NCBI GenBank assembly: GCA_902362455.1
Contig: CABIWJ010000005.1
Location: forward strand, 1-64,000
DNA: 64,000 nucleotides
Source: Eubacteriaceae bacterium
GTDB taxonomy: Bacteria > Bacillota > Clostridia > Lachnospirales > Lachnospiraceae
Direction of reading: 5' to 3'
The translations under genes and the position numbers were made by a program. This document shows, in pieces, positions 35,126 through 43,991 of this stretch. Each line of letters starts with the position of its first letter. Positions within the stretch are counted from its first letter, which is position 1. The notes under the pieces are model-generated. The model was given only the letters and a program-made list of their open reading frames with translations, was not told the origin of the DNA and searched no databases.

Positions 35126-36007
35126 ATGAACAATAAAAAGATTTTAGGAATTGTCGGATCAGTTATAGCAGTGGTAATTGGAATAGGAGCGATAAAATTC
35201 TCAACTTCTGACAGAAAAGGACCTGTTATTACATATTCGGACGAAGAGCTAACATATACGGAGGGTGAGCCCAATGATGTATTGCTTAAAGATGTAACTG
35301 CCGTAGATAATAAAGATGGCGATGTAAGTGATACATTAATGGTGGCAAATAAGATAGTAATAGGCAATGGTGAATATATGGAGGTAGTATATGCTGCGAA
35401 AGATTCGAAGAATAATATTACTATCACTAAGAATAATAAACGACGTGTAAAATATATATCAACAGGAGCAAATGCTAGTCAGAATACAGAAGCAAATGAT
35501 GAAAACCAGTCATCAGTGCAGACAGATGCAAGCAATGAGGCAAGCACAAATGAGAGTACAAGCGAGAACCAGACAACAAATACTACGGTAGAAGATAGCG
35601 GTCCGACTGGAGAAATAGATAAGGCAGCGGCAGATGCAACCGGTATACCAGTCATCAAATTAAAGACTGCTGAGACAACTATTAAGGCTGGACAAAGGTT
35701 CGATGAGATAAGCTTTGTAAGGGAAACATATGATAATTCAGGTGACGTATCAAGAAGAATAAGAATTACCGGTGATTATAACGTAAGTGTTCCTGGAGAT
35801 TATCATATTAACTATCTGGTATCAGACACAGAAGGTAATGTATCAGCACCGGCACCATTTACTTTACATGTTATACCGGCAGATACAGTAGCAGCAACAG
35901 GCAACACTGCAAATAATACTATAGTGCCTGAAAATGGCAATGTAAACAATGCGCAGCCTGGACAGAATGTACAGCAAGGGATAACAGCAGAGCAGACAGC
36001 ACAGTAA
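35126..36007 (+). CDS. Exported protein with Ig-like DUF5011-type domains
   Basis: The 293-residue protein has an N-terminal membrane segment or signal (ILGIVGSVIAVVIGIGAIKFS), then two beta-rich domains separated by an Asn/Ser/Thr-rich linker. Segments such as VTAVDNKDGDVSDTLMV (about 58) and PGDYHINYLVSDTEGNVSAPAPF are typical of the DUF5011/Cry22Aa-like Ig-like domains found in secreted proteins. It lies between cpsD and the LCP gene, so it probably works with the polysaccharide export or attachment machinery, perhaps as a surface scaffold. No enzymatic motif is visible. Confidence 0.7.
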   Translation: MNNKKILGIVGSVIAVVIGIGAIKFSTSDRKGPVITYSDEELTYTEGEPNDVLLKDVTAVDNKDGDVSDTLMVANKIVIGNGEYMEVVYAAKDSKNNITITKNNKRRVKYISTGANASQNTEANDENQSSVQTDASNEASTNESTSENQTTNTTVEDSGPTGEIDKAAADATGIPVIKLKTAETTIKAGQRFDEISFVRETYDNSGDVSRRIRITGDYNVSVPGDYHINYLVSDTEGNVSAPAPFTLHVIPADTVAATGNTANNTIVPENGNVNNAQPGQNVQQGITAEQTAQ

Positions 36008-36155
36008 ATGTACTGTCTGTTTTGTGAATATAAAAATATGTTGAAATATACGAAACAACATATTAATGTGTAGAAGATAATATTTAATAGATAAACAATT
36101 AAGACTAAAATGAAGATTATATGTGACGTAAATGTCTGAGAAATGGAGGTTGACC

Positions 36156-37616
36156 ATGAAAGAAAAAGACATATTTAAACTAGTGAGATATGGATTTGCT
36201 ATTGTTCAAAGTATAATAACACTATTGTTCCTGTACTATCTTGCAAAACTTGATGTATTGCCACAGAAATATTTCTTTCTTGCAGTAGGAGTGCTCGTTG
36301 TATTATGTGTACTTAATGTGGTTTTGCAGTTTAAGAAGATACCGGGAATTATAATGTTAGTAATTGGAATCATAATCAGTATAGGTCTTGGAATAGCCTG
36401 TATATATATTGCTAAGACTACAGACGTTATGAACAAGACAGCCGGAGCTGATGAGCAGATAGATAAAATGTTAGTATATGTGCTTGCAGATGATGAAGCT
36501 AAAAGTCTGGGCGATGCTGCGGATTATACATATGGTATTCTTTCATCAAAAGGCAGAGAGGCGACAGATAAAACTATAGAAGAAATAAATAAAACTATAA
36601 ATAAAGAGATTGCTATAAAGGAATATGACGATTTCTTTTCTATGATAGATGGTTTATATAATGGAGATGTTAAGGCGATTATCCTGAATGAGGCATATAT
36701 AGATGTAATCATAGAGACTGAAGGTTATGAGGACTTTAAAGATAAGGTAAAAGAATTACTTATGACAGAAGTTAAGTCAAAAGTAGAATGGTATGAACAG
36801 GATGATGACAGTTCAATCAAATTAAATAGTGATGTATTTACATTATACATAAGTGGTATAGATACGTATGGTTCAGTTGCTAAGACAAGCCGAAGCGATG
36901 TAAATATTATTGCTGTTGTAAATACTAAGACTAAACAGATACTTTTAGTATCTACACCTAGAGATTATTATGTACCATTATCAATTTCTAATGGTGTTAA
37001 GGATAAACTTACGCATGCGGGATTATATGGTATAAATTGTTCAAAAGATACATTATCAATGATTTATGACTTAGATATACAGTATTACTTCAGACTTAAT
37101 TTTGATGGTTTTATCAAGATAATAGATAAACTTGGCGGTGTAACTGTTCATTCAGATTACGCATTTACAACAAGAAGCGGTCACTACAATATACAGGTTG
37201 GAGACAATAAGCTTAATGGTAAGGAAGCGCTTGCATTTGCAAGAGAGAGATATGCTTTGGCAGATGGTGACAGACAGCGAGGCAGAGACCAGATGGAAGT
37301 AATTAAAGCAGTTATTAACGAAATGGCAAGCTCTAAGCTGTTATATAATTACACGGATATTATGGACGCTATTTCAGATTGTTTCCAGACAAGTATGCCT
37401 AAAGACATGATACAGAGTCTGGTTAAAATGCAGATTAATGATATGAAGAAATGGAACATAGTGTCATGCAGCGCTGATGGTACAGGTACAAGGTCATCTA
37501 CTTACTCTATACCACAAAGAGATAACTTGTGGGTAATGATTCCTGACGAAAGCACAATTGAACATGCGAAAGAATTAATTCAGCAGGTTATTGATGGTAA
37601 AATAATAAGTGAGTAA
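36156..37616 (+). CDS. LytR-CpsA-Psr (LCP) family phosphotransferase
   Basis: The protein has 486 residues. The ATG at 36156 has GGAGG six bases upstream; the ATG at 36132 lacks one. Three membrane helices lie in the first 85 residues. The extracellular LCP domain shows SDVNIIAVVNTKTKQILLVSTPRDYYV, LGGVTVHSDYAF and ALAFARERYALADGDRQRGRDQMEV, which hold the conserved arginines and aspartates of the LCP catalytic site. LCP enzymes attach capsule, teichoic acid or other anionic polymers to peptidoglycan from lipid-linked precursors. Its place in the locus makes capsule attachment the likely job. Confidence 0.9.
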   Translation: MKEKDIFKLVRYGFAIVQSIITLLFLYYLAKLDVLPQKYFFLAVGVLVVLCVLNVVLQFKKIPGIIMLVIGIIISIGLGIACIYIAKTTDVMNKTAGADEQIDKMLVYVLADDEAKSLGDAADYTYGILSSKGREATDKTIEEINKTINKEIAIKEYDDFFSMIDGLYNGDVKAIILNEAYIDVIIETEGYEDFKDKVKELLMTEVKSKVEWYEQDDDSSIKLNSDVFTLYISGIDTYGSVAKTSRSDVNIIAVVNTKTKQILLVSTPRDYYVPLSISNGVKDKLTHAGLYGINCSKDTLSMIYDLDIQYYFRLNFDGFIKIIDKLGGVTVHSDYAFTTRSGHYNIQVGDNKLNGKEALAFARERYALADGDRQRGRDQMEVIKAVINEMASSKLLYNYTDIMDAISDCFQTSMPKDMIQSLVKMQINDMKKWNIVSCSADGTGTRSSTYSIPQRDNLWVMIPDESTIEHAKELIQQVIDGKIISE

Positions 37617-37696
37617 ATTAGTGTAGAAAAGGGTAAAGGGAAGATAAAAAATGAGACAGGTGAAAAGAAAAAATTTACAGAAAGGATTATTAGGCT

Positions 37697-39145
37697 ATGT
37701 ATAGAAGGAAAACATCAGGAATATTCAGGCATTTAGACTTTATTGCATTAGACATTATAAGTATAGAAGTTGCTTTTGCCATAGCCTATATAATCAGGCA
37801 CGGCTGGAGAGGCAATAGAATTGTACTGCCTAAGTTATATTCAAATATCTTTATTGTATATATGATGATATGTGTTATAGTGGCATTAATGGCATCACCT
37901 TATAAGAAGATAGTTACCAGAGGACATTATAAAGAATTCTTATGTACTGTCAGATATGTAACTATAGTTACAATGATGCAGGTAGTATACCTGTATATGT
38001 CTCAACAGGGACAGGAATACTCCAGAATAGTATTTATGCTTACCTGGGCAATTGGAATAATAATTACTTATATTGTCAGGGAAATCTGGAAATGGGTAGT
38101 CTCAAAATCATCCATCAGAGATAATTCGAAGACACAGGCTATGGTATTAATTACGTCATGTGATGAGGCAGAAGAATTAATTGATAATTTGTCAAATTAT
38201 GGAAAAGGTAAATATCATATTACAGGTGTATGCATAGTCGATAAGAATATGACTGGTGAAATGATTAACGATATAAATGTATTAGCATCAGGTAATGAAA
38301 TATCTGATTATCTATGCAGATCGTGGGTAGATGAAGTATTTGTAAGCCTTAATGATAAATATGAGAGTGTAGAAAAGAAGCTGGTGGAAGATTGTCTGCT
38401 TATGGGAATTACAATACACCAGAATCTTGCTAAGATCGTAAACGAACCGGGTAAAGTAAGAATGGTTGAAAGAATGAATGAATATACCGTACTTACAAGT
38501 GCTATTAATACAGCTTCAATAGTTGAGAGTTTTATCAAGAGACTAATGGATATAGTCGGAGGTATTGTCGGACTTATATTTACTGGAATATTATTTATAT
38601 TTGTAGCACCAGCGATATACATTAAATCACCTGGGCCAATCTTCTTTAAGCAGTGGCGAGTTGGTAAGAATGGTAAGAAATTTCACATATATAAATTCAG
38701 AAGTATGTACTTAGATGCGGAAGAACGTAAAGCTGAACTTATGGCACAGAACAAAGTTAAGGACGGCATGATGTTCAAGATGGAGAATGATCCACGTATA
38801 ATTGGTGGTGAAAATGGGAAAGGAATTGGAAACTTTATACGAAAAACATCTATAGATGAATTCCCACAGTTCTTAAATGTTCTTAAAGGCGATATGAGTC
38901 TTGTCGGCACACGTCCACCAACACTTGATGAATGGGAGAAATACGAACTTCATCATAGAGCAAGACTTGCCATTAAGCCTGGTCTTACCGGAATGTGGCA
39001 GGTTAGTGGAAGAAGTGACATTACTGATTTCGAAGAAGTAGTTAAGTTAGATACAAAATATATCATGAACTGGAGCCTTGGGAAGGATATAAAGATACTA
39101 CTTAAGACGGTATGGGTAGTATTAAAGAAAAAAGGTTCGTCCTAA
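37697..39145 (+). CDS. Initiating sugar-phosphate transferase (polyprenyl-phosphate glycosyl-1-phosphate transferase)
   Basis: The 482-residue protein has about four N-terminal membrane helices, a middle Rossmann-like domain and a C-terminal bacterial sugar transferase domain (about 285-482). Catalytic signatures are FFKQWRVGKNGKKFHIYKFRSMYLDA, RKTSIDEFPQFLNVLKGDMSLVGTRPP and KPGLTGMWQVSGRSD. It transfers a sugar-1-phosphate to undecaprenyl phosphate and starts repeat-unit assembly. The first sugar cannot be read from the sequence. It follows the LCP gene and precedes the first licD. Confidence 0.92.
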   Translation: MYRRKTSGIFRHLDFIALDIISIEVAFAIAYIIRHGWRGNRIVLPKLYSNIFIVYMMICVIVALMASPYKKIVTRGHYKEFLCTVRYVTIVTMMQVVYLYMSQQGQEYSRIVFMLTWAIGIIITYIVREIWKWVVSKSSIRDNSKTQAMVLITSCDEAEELIDNLSNYGKGKYHITGVCIVDKNMTGEMINDINVLASGNEISDYLCRSWVDEVFVSLNDKYESVEKKLVEDCLLMGITIHQNLAKIVNEPGKVRMVERMNEYTVLTSAINTASIVESFIKRLMDIVGGIVGLIFTGILFIFVAPAIYIKSPGPIFFKQWRVGKNGKKFHIYKFRSMYLDAEERKAELMAQNKVKDGMMFKMENDPRIIGGENGKGIGNFIRKTSIDEFPQFLNVLKGDMSLVGTRPPTLDEWEKYELHHRARLAIKPGLTGMWQVSGRSDITDFEEVVKLDTKYIMNWSLGKDIKILLKTVWVVLKKKGSS

Positions 39146-39231
39146 TTGAATTTGCAGATATATACAATTAAATATCAGTAGATGCTAATGATATTGATAC
39201 ATATAAACAGGAAGGTATGGTCAGGAAAATT

Positions 39232-40137
39232 ATGAAATTATCAACGGTTGCAGCCTTTAAAAATATAAATAGTAATTCAGATAAATTTATACATATTAAA
39301 GGAGATGTACTGAAAAATTTTCAAAAAGAATTGTTGAAAATGATGCAAGATATCGTAACAGTATGTGAAGAAGAGAAAATAGCATATTGTTTATTAGGTG
39401 GAAGTGCATTAGGTGCAGTAAGACATAAAGGATTTATACCATGGGATGATGACATGGATATAGGTATGCCAGCTTATGATTTTGAACGGTTCAGAATTGC
39501 ATTTTTAAAAAAATTCGGCGAAAAATATTGGGTGCATTATTGCAAAACTAAAGATTATGGAATGACAGTAAATAGAATAAGATTAAAAGGCAGCGTTTGT
39601 AGAGGAAGAGAAGATACATATACAGAAGAATGTGGCTTTTTTATAGATATATTTTTAATGGAAAATACATTTGATAATAAAATATTATATAATATACATG
39701 GCTTTTTCTGTATGGCATTTGGCTTTTTACTATCTTGTAGAATGTTTTATAAAAACCGGGAACTTATGAGTGAGTTAGCAGAGGCTAATCCGGATTTAAA
39801 ATCAGCTTTTAAAATTAAAATTTTTATAGGTAGATTATTAAGTTTCATATCTATTAAGAAATTGACCTGTTTTACACAAAAGATATATGGATTGTGTAAA
39901 AATAATAATTCCAAATATGTAAGCATTCCATCAGGAAGAAAGCATTATTTTAAAGAAACGTATCTAAGAGATGGACAGGTACAGGTAACAAAATGTGAAT
40001 TTGAAGGACACAAGTGGAATATACCTAAAGATTATGATGCATATCTTAAGAAAATGTATGGTGATTATATGAAGATTCCACCAGAAAAAGATAGAGAGGA
40101 ACATATTGTTTTGGAACTTAAATTTCCGGAAAACTAA
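39232..40137 (+). CDS. licD: LicD family phosphotransferase (copy 1)
   Basis: The 301-residue LicD/FKTN-superfamily protein has the signature CLLGGSALGAVRHKGFIPWDDDMDIGMP (about 64-91), whose aspartate triad binds metal, and the C-terminal YGDYMKIPP. LicD proteins transfer phosphocholine, or a polyol phosphate, from a CDP donor to a sugar. The start at 39232 has AGGAAA at a normal distance; the ATG at 39217 is too close to its binding site. It lies directly before another licD. The donor could be CDP-choline from the downstream modules or a polyol donor from the following IspD/SDR pair. Confidence 0.85.
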   Translation: MKLSTVAAFKNINSNSDKFIHIKGDVLKNFQKELLKMMQDIVTVCEEEKIAYCLLGGSALGAVRHKGFIPWDDDMDIGMPAYDFERFRIAFLKKFGEKYWVHYCKTKDYGMTVNRIRLKGSVCRGREDTYTEECGFFIDIFLMENTFDNKILYNIHGFFCMAFGFLLSCRMFYKNRELMSELAEANPDLKSAFKIKIFIGRLLSFISIKKLTCFTQKIYGLCKNNNSKYVSIPSGRKHYFKETYLRDGQVQVTKCEFEGHKWNIPKDYDAYLKKMYGDYMKIPPEKDREEHIVLELKFPEN

Positions 40138-40161
40138 ATGTGAAATGAGGAATTGAGTAGT

Positions 40162-41031
40162 ATGGTGAAGTATGACAAAAGTAATTGTGGTGAAGAAGTT
40201 TCACTTGAAGAAGTTAAAAGTAAATTAGTTGATATGCTGCTTGTGTTAGCAGATTATTGTGAAAAAAATGGAATTAGATACTATCTTTCAGGAGGAACAC
40301 TTTTAGGCGCAATAAGACATAAAGGATTTATACCATGGGATGATGATATTGATATCAATATGCCAAGACCTGATTGCGAAAAATTACAGAAAATATCAGG
40401 TGGTGTTATAGGAAATTATAAATTAGTACGTCCCAGTGGAAATGCGGTATGCGTTAAACATTTTTGGCGATTATATGATGAATCGGTATTGCTAGAGGAT
40501 TCTATACAGAAAAATAATAAAAAAAATGTTTATTATCCAATATTTATTGATATTTTTCCGATTGAAGGATTACCAGCAGATGATAAAGCAACTAAGAAAC
40601 ATTATAATTCAATGGAATTAGGAAAGAAAATGCTTAATTGTACAACGGGTTCATTATTTCATGGAAAAAATCTGCCTGCTAAAATCTTTCATTTTGTGTG
40701 CAGACCAATTGCAATGTTGTTTGGTCAGGACTATTGGGTACAGCAGGTTCAGAAAAAAGCGACAAGTATACCGTTTAATGCTTCAGAATATATTGGTGTC
40801 GTAACTACAAATATACATAAAACAGAAGAGAAAGTACTAAAAGCAGAATATATACCACAGATAGAGCTTGAATTCGAAGGACATATGCTAAAAGGTCCTA
40901 AGGGATATCATAAATATCTTTCGCAATTATATGGAGATGATTATATGGAACTTCCACCAGAAGAAAAAAGAGTATCCCATCATATATTTAAGTTTTATAA
41001 GACTATACAATCAGAAAAAAGTAATATATAA
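40162..41031 (+). CDS. licD: LicD family phosphotransferase (copy 2)
   Basis: The protein has 289 residues from the ATG at 40162; the TTG at 40153 sits on the binding site. The LicD signature is RYYLSGGTLLGAIRHKGFIPWDDDIDINMP (about 38-67), with YPIFIDIFPIEG and the C-terminal YGDDYMELPP. It is clearly related to copy 1, but sequence similarity outside the motif is low. It lies immediately before the cytidylyltransferase/SDR pair, which makes it a candidate transferase for the product of that pair. Confidence 0.85.
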   Translation: MVKYDKSNCGEEVSLEEVKSKLVDMLLVLADYCEKNGIRYYLSGGTLLGAIRHKGFIPWDDDIDINMPRPDCEKLQKISGGVIGNYKLVRPSGNAVCVKHFWRLYDESVLLEDSIQKNNKKNVYYPIFIDIFPIEGLPADDKATKKHYNSMELGKKMLNCTTGSLFHGKNLPAKIFHFVCRPIAMLFGQDYWVQQVQKKATSIPFNASEYIGVVTTNIHKTEEKVLKAEYIPQIELEFEGHMLKGPKGYHKYLSQLYGDDYMELPPEEKRVSHHIFKFYKTIQSEKSNI

Positions 41032-41082
41032 AAAGTTGTTAAAATAATACGGCAATTGTATATAGGATTAGGAGGAATGATT

Positions 41083-41796
41083 ATGGTAGTAGCATTATTA
41101 ACAGCGGCAGGTACAGGTACAAGAATGGGACAGGATATTCCTAAACAATTTATGCATGTAGAAAATAAACCTATAATAATTCATACAATGGAGGCATTTC
41201 AAAATCATCCAAGTATAGATGCAATAGTTGTTGTGACCTTACCGGCATGGATAGATGTATTAAAAGCATATGCAGCACAATTTAATATAAATAAACTTAA
41301 ATGGGTTGTAGCTGGTGGCAGTACAGGTCAGGAGTCTATATGCAAAGGATTAAATGCTATAAAAGATGAATGTGATAAAGATACAGTAGTAATGGTACAT
41401 GACGGAAATAGATGTATGATTTCAGGTGAAATAATATCAGACAGCCTTGCAACATTTAAAGCGCATGGAAGTGCTGTCGCAGCAATCCCATGTGTTGAAG
41501 CTGTATTTAAAAGCGAGGATAATGGTAAATCATCTAGAATTTCCATTCCGAGAGAGCAGTTATATAGAACACAGACACCTCATACATATACATTAGAGAA
41601 ACTTTTGTGGGCACATGAGGAAGCAGCTAAGAGAAGTATAACAAATACGGCTGCCTCATGTACATTGATGCAGGAATTAGGAGAAACAATATATTTCTCT
41701 AAAGGTTCAGAAGAGAATATTAAGATTACGACTGTAGAAGATATGGTTATATTTAAGGCATTATTACATACTAAAAAGGATAGCTGGTTAAAATGA
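41083..41796 (+). CDS. IspD/TarI-like cytidylyltransferase
   Basis: This 237-residue GT-A nucleotidyltransferase has LLTAAGTGTRMGQDIPKQF at its N-terminus (about 5-23), the CTP-binding signature of the IspD/TarI family. The region that reads HDAxRP in IspD is HDGNRC here, so a dedicated methylerythritol-phosphate role is doubtful. It more likely makes a CDP-activated polyol phosphate or sugar. AGGAGG seven bases upstream fixes the start. Its stop overlaps the next ATG (ATGA at 41793), so the two proteins are translationally coupled. The nearby licD genes would use a CDP-linked donor. Confidence 0.8.
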   Translation: MVVALLTAAGTGTRMGQDIPKQFMHVENKPIIIHTMEAFQNHPSIDAIVVVTLPAWIDVLKAYAAQFNINKLKWVVAGGSTGQESICKGLNAIKDECDKDTVVMVHDGNRCMISGEIISDSLATFKAHGSAVAAIPCVEAVFKSEDNGKSSRISIPREQLYRTQTPHTYTLEKLLWAHEEAAKRSITNTAASCTLMQELGETIYFSKGSEENIKITTVEDMVIFKALLHTKKDSWLK

Positions 41797-42833
41797 TAAA
41801 CTATAATGAAGAATATTGGAATGATGTTAAGCAGGTTATCAATAACATTCCGCTAAAAGAGAAATTATATGGAAAAACAGTTTTAATAACAGGTGCAACC
41901 GGTATGATATGTTCATCAATTGTTGATATATTAGTATATCTGAATAGATATGAACAAGCAAAAATTAAAATCATATTAGCGGGAAGAAATGCGAAGAGAA
42001 CATCAGATAGATTTTATTATACAAAAAATGACGAATATACATTTGTACAGTATGATGCGACTGATGATAAAGATATAAATATAAATTCAGACTATATTAT
42101 ATATGGAGCAAGCAATGCAAATCCTAAAATGTATACGGCAGAACCGGTTGAAACAATGCTTGCCAATCTTATTGGATTAAATAGAATGCTTGAAATGTCA
42201 GCTAAAAATAAAGTAATCAGATTATTATATATATCATCAAGCGAAGTATATGGCAATATAGATGAGGTAAGACCAAGAAAAGAGACAGATTATGGATATG
42301 TAGACATATTAAATATGCGTGCAAGTTATCCATGTGCAAAACGTGCCGCAGAAGCATTATGTGTGGCTTATACAAATGAATATGAATTAAATACAGTTAT
42401 AGCACGACCTGGACATATATATGGTCCATCAATTACATCTTCGGATACAAGAGCCACAGCTGAATTCACTCGGAATGTTGCAAATAATGAAGATATAGTA
42501 ATGAAAAGTAAAGGTAACCAGTTACGCTCATATTGTTATACCTTAGACTGTGCTTCAGCTATTTTAACTATTCTTTTAGGTGGTAAAAATGGAGATGCGT
42601 ACAATATTTCTAATAGAGATTCTGTATGCACAATCAGTGATATAGCAAGAGAATTAGCAAAGGTATCGTCTAAAAAAGTTATATACCAAATGGCAACAAG
42701 TGAAGAAAGTAAAGGGTTTAATCTAATGACAGATTCATCATTAGATGGAGAAAAACTGGAAGGTCTTGGATGGAAAGCAGAATTTAATTTAGAACAAGGT
42801 ACATATAGAACAATAAAATATTATATGAAATAG
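41793..42833 (+). CDS. Extended SDR, NAD-dependent epimerase/dehydratase
   Basis: The 346-residue protein has GKTVLITGATGMICSSIVDIL (about 28-48, the nucleotide-binding glycine motif), an SSSEVYG segment with the active serine, and YPCAKRAAEALC carrying the YxxxK catalytic pair. The GARPGHIYGP-like stretch (VIARPGHIYGPSITS) matches sugar-nucleotide modifying SDRs. It is coupled by a four-base overlap to the cytidylyltransferase. The pair recalls the cytidylyltransferase plus SDR arrangement of H. influenzae Bcs1/Acs1, which makes CDP-ribitol, but this SDR is of the extended class and its substrate is unknown. Confidence 0.82.
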   Translation: MINYNEEYWNDVKQVINNIPLKEKLYGKTVLITGATGMICSSIVDILVYLNRYEQAKIKIILAGRNAKRTSDRFYYTKNDEYTFVQYDATDDKDININSDYIIYGASNANPKMYTAEPVETMLANLIGLNRMLEMSAKNKVIRLLYISSSEVYGNIDEVRPRKETDYGYVDILNMRASYPCAKRAAEALCVAYTNEYELNTVIARPGHIYGPSITSSDTRATAEFTRNVANNEDIVMKSKGNQLRSYCYTLDCASAILTILLGGKNGDAYNISNRDSVCTISDIARELAKVSSKKVIYQMATSEESKGFNLMTDSSLDGEKLEGLGWKAEFNLEQGTYRTIKYYMK

Positions 42834-42857
42834 ATATATTAAGGAGAGAAAAGAAAT

Positions 42858-43976
42858 ATGTATGATTATCTGATAGTTGGCGCAGGATTATTTGGCGCAG
42901 TATTTGCACAGCAGGCAAAAAAAGCAGGCAAAAAGTGTCTGGTTATAGATAGAAGAGAATGTATAGCAGGTAATGTTTATACAGAGAAAATTGAAGGAAT
43001 AAATGTACATAAATATGGTGCACATATATTCCATACTAATAACAAAGAGGTATGGGAATATGTTAATGAATTCGCTACATTTAACCGATTTACCAATTCT
43101 CCGGTAGCAAATTATAAAGGTGAATTATATTCATTACCATTTAATATGTATACATTCAATAAGATGTGGGGAGTTGTTACTCCACAGGAAGCAAAAGAAA
43201 TGATTGAGAAACAGAAGAAGGAAGCAGGGATTACAGAACCTAAGAACCTTGAGGAACAGGCTATCAGCCTTGTAGGTACAGATATCTATGAGAAGCTTGT
43301 AAAAGGATATACTGAGAAACAGTGGGGCAGAAAATGTAGTGAACTTCCTTCATTTATTATTAAACGTTTACCGGTAAGATTGACATTTGATAATAACTAT
43401 TTTAATGCCTTATATCAGGGAATACCTGTAGGTGGATACACTAAGATGGTTGAAAATATGCTTGAGGGCATAGATGTAGAACTTAATAGTGACTATCTCA
43501 AGAATAAGGATAAATACGATAGTATGGCAGAAAAGGTAATCTATACCGGAGCAATAGATGAATACTTTAATTACAGCCTTGGTAATCTTGAGTATCGTTC
43601 AGTTCGATTTGAAAATGAGATTCTTGATACAGACAATTATCAGGGAAATGCAGCAGTTAATTATACAGATAGTGAGACTCCATGGACAAGAATTATTGAA
43701 CATAAATGGTTTGAATTTGGTAAGGATGAAAATGGCAATGATATACCTAAAACTGTTATCAGTAAGGAATACAGTTCAGAATGGAAATTAGGTGATACAC
43801 CATATTATCCTGTAAATGATGAGAAAAATGGTAATTTATACAGTAAGTACAAAGAATTAGCAGACAAAGAAGATAAAGTCACATTCGGTGGAAGGCTTGG
43901 AGAATACAAGTATTATGATATGGATGCAGTAATCGCATCTGCATTAAATTGCGCGAAGAAAGAATTAAGTAAATAA
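42858..43976 (+). CDS. glf: UDP-galactopyranose mutase
   Basis: The 372-residue FAD enzyme converts UDP-galactopyranose to UDP-galactofuranose. The N-terminus MYDYLIVGAGLFGAVFAQQAKKAG is the FAD-binding Rossmann motif. HKYGAHIFHTNNKEVWEYVN, NRFTNSPVANYKGELYSLPFNM and GYTEKQWGRKCSELP are hallmark segments. The C-terminal GGRLGEYKYYDMDAVIASAL is the second FAD contact. A nearby probable galactofuranosyltransferase gene (53483) gives a user for its product. AAGGAGAG precedes the ATG. Confidence 0.95.
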   Translation: MYDYLIVGAGLFGAVFAQQAKKAGKKCLVIDRRECIAGNVYTEKIEGINVHKYGAHIFHTNNKEVWEYVNEFATFNRFTNSPVANYKGELYSLPFNMYTFNKMWGVVTPQEAKEMIEKQKKEAGITEPKNLEEQAISLVGTDIYEKLVKGYTEKQWGRKCSELPSFIIKRLPVRLTFDNNYFNALYQGIPVGGYTKMVENMLEGIDVELNSDYLKNKDKYDSMAEKVIYTGAIDEYFNYSLGNLEYRSVRFENEILDTDNYQGNAAVNYTDSETPWTRIIEHKWFEFGKDENGNDIPKTVISKEYSSEWKLGDTPYYPVNDEKNGNLYSKYKELADKEDKVTFGGRLGEYKYYDMDAVIASALNCAKKELSK

Positions 43977-43991
43977 CAGATATGGTAGATT

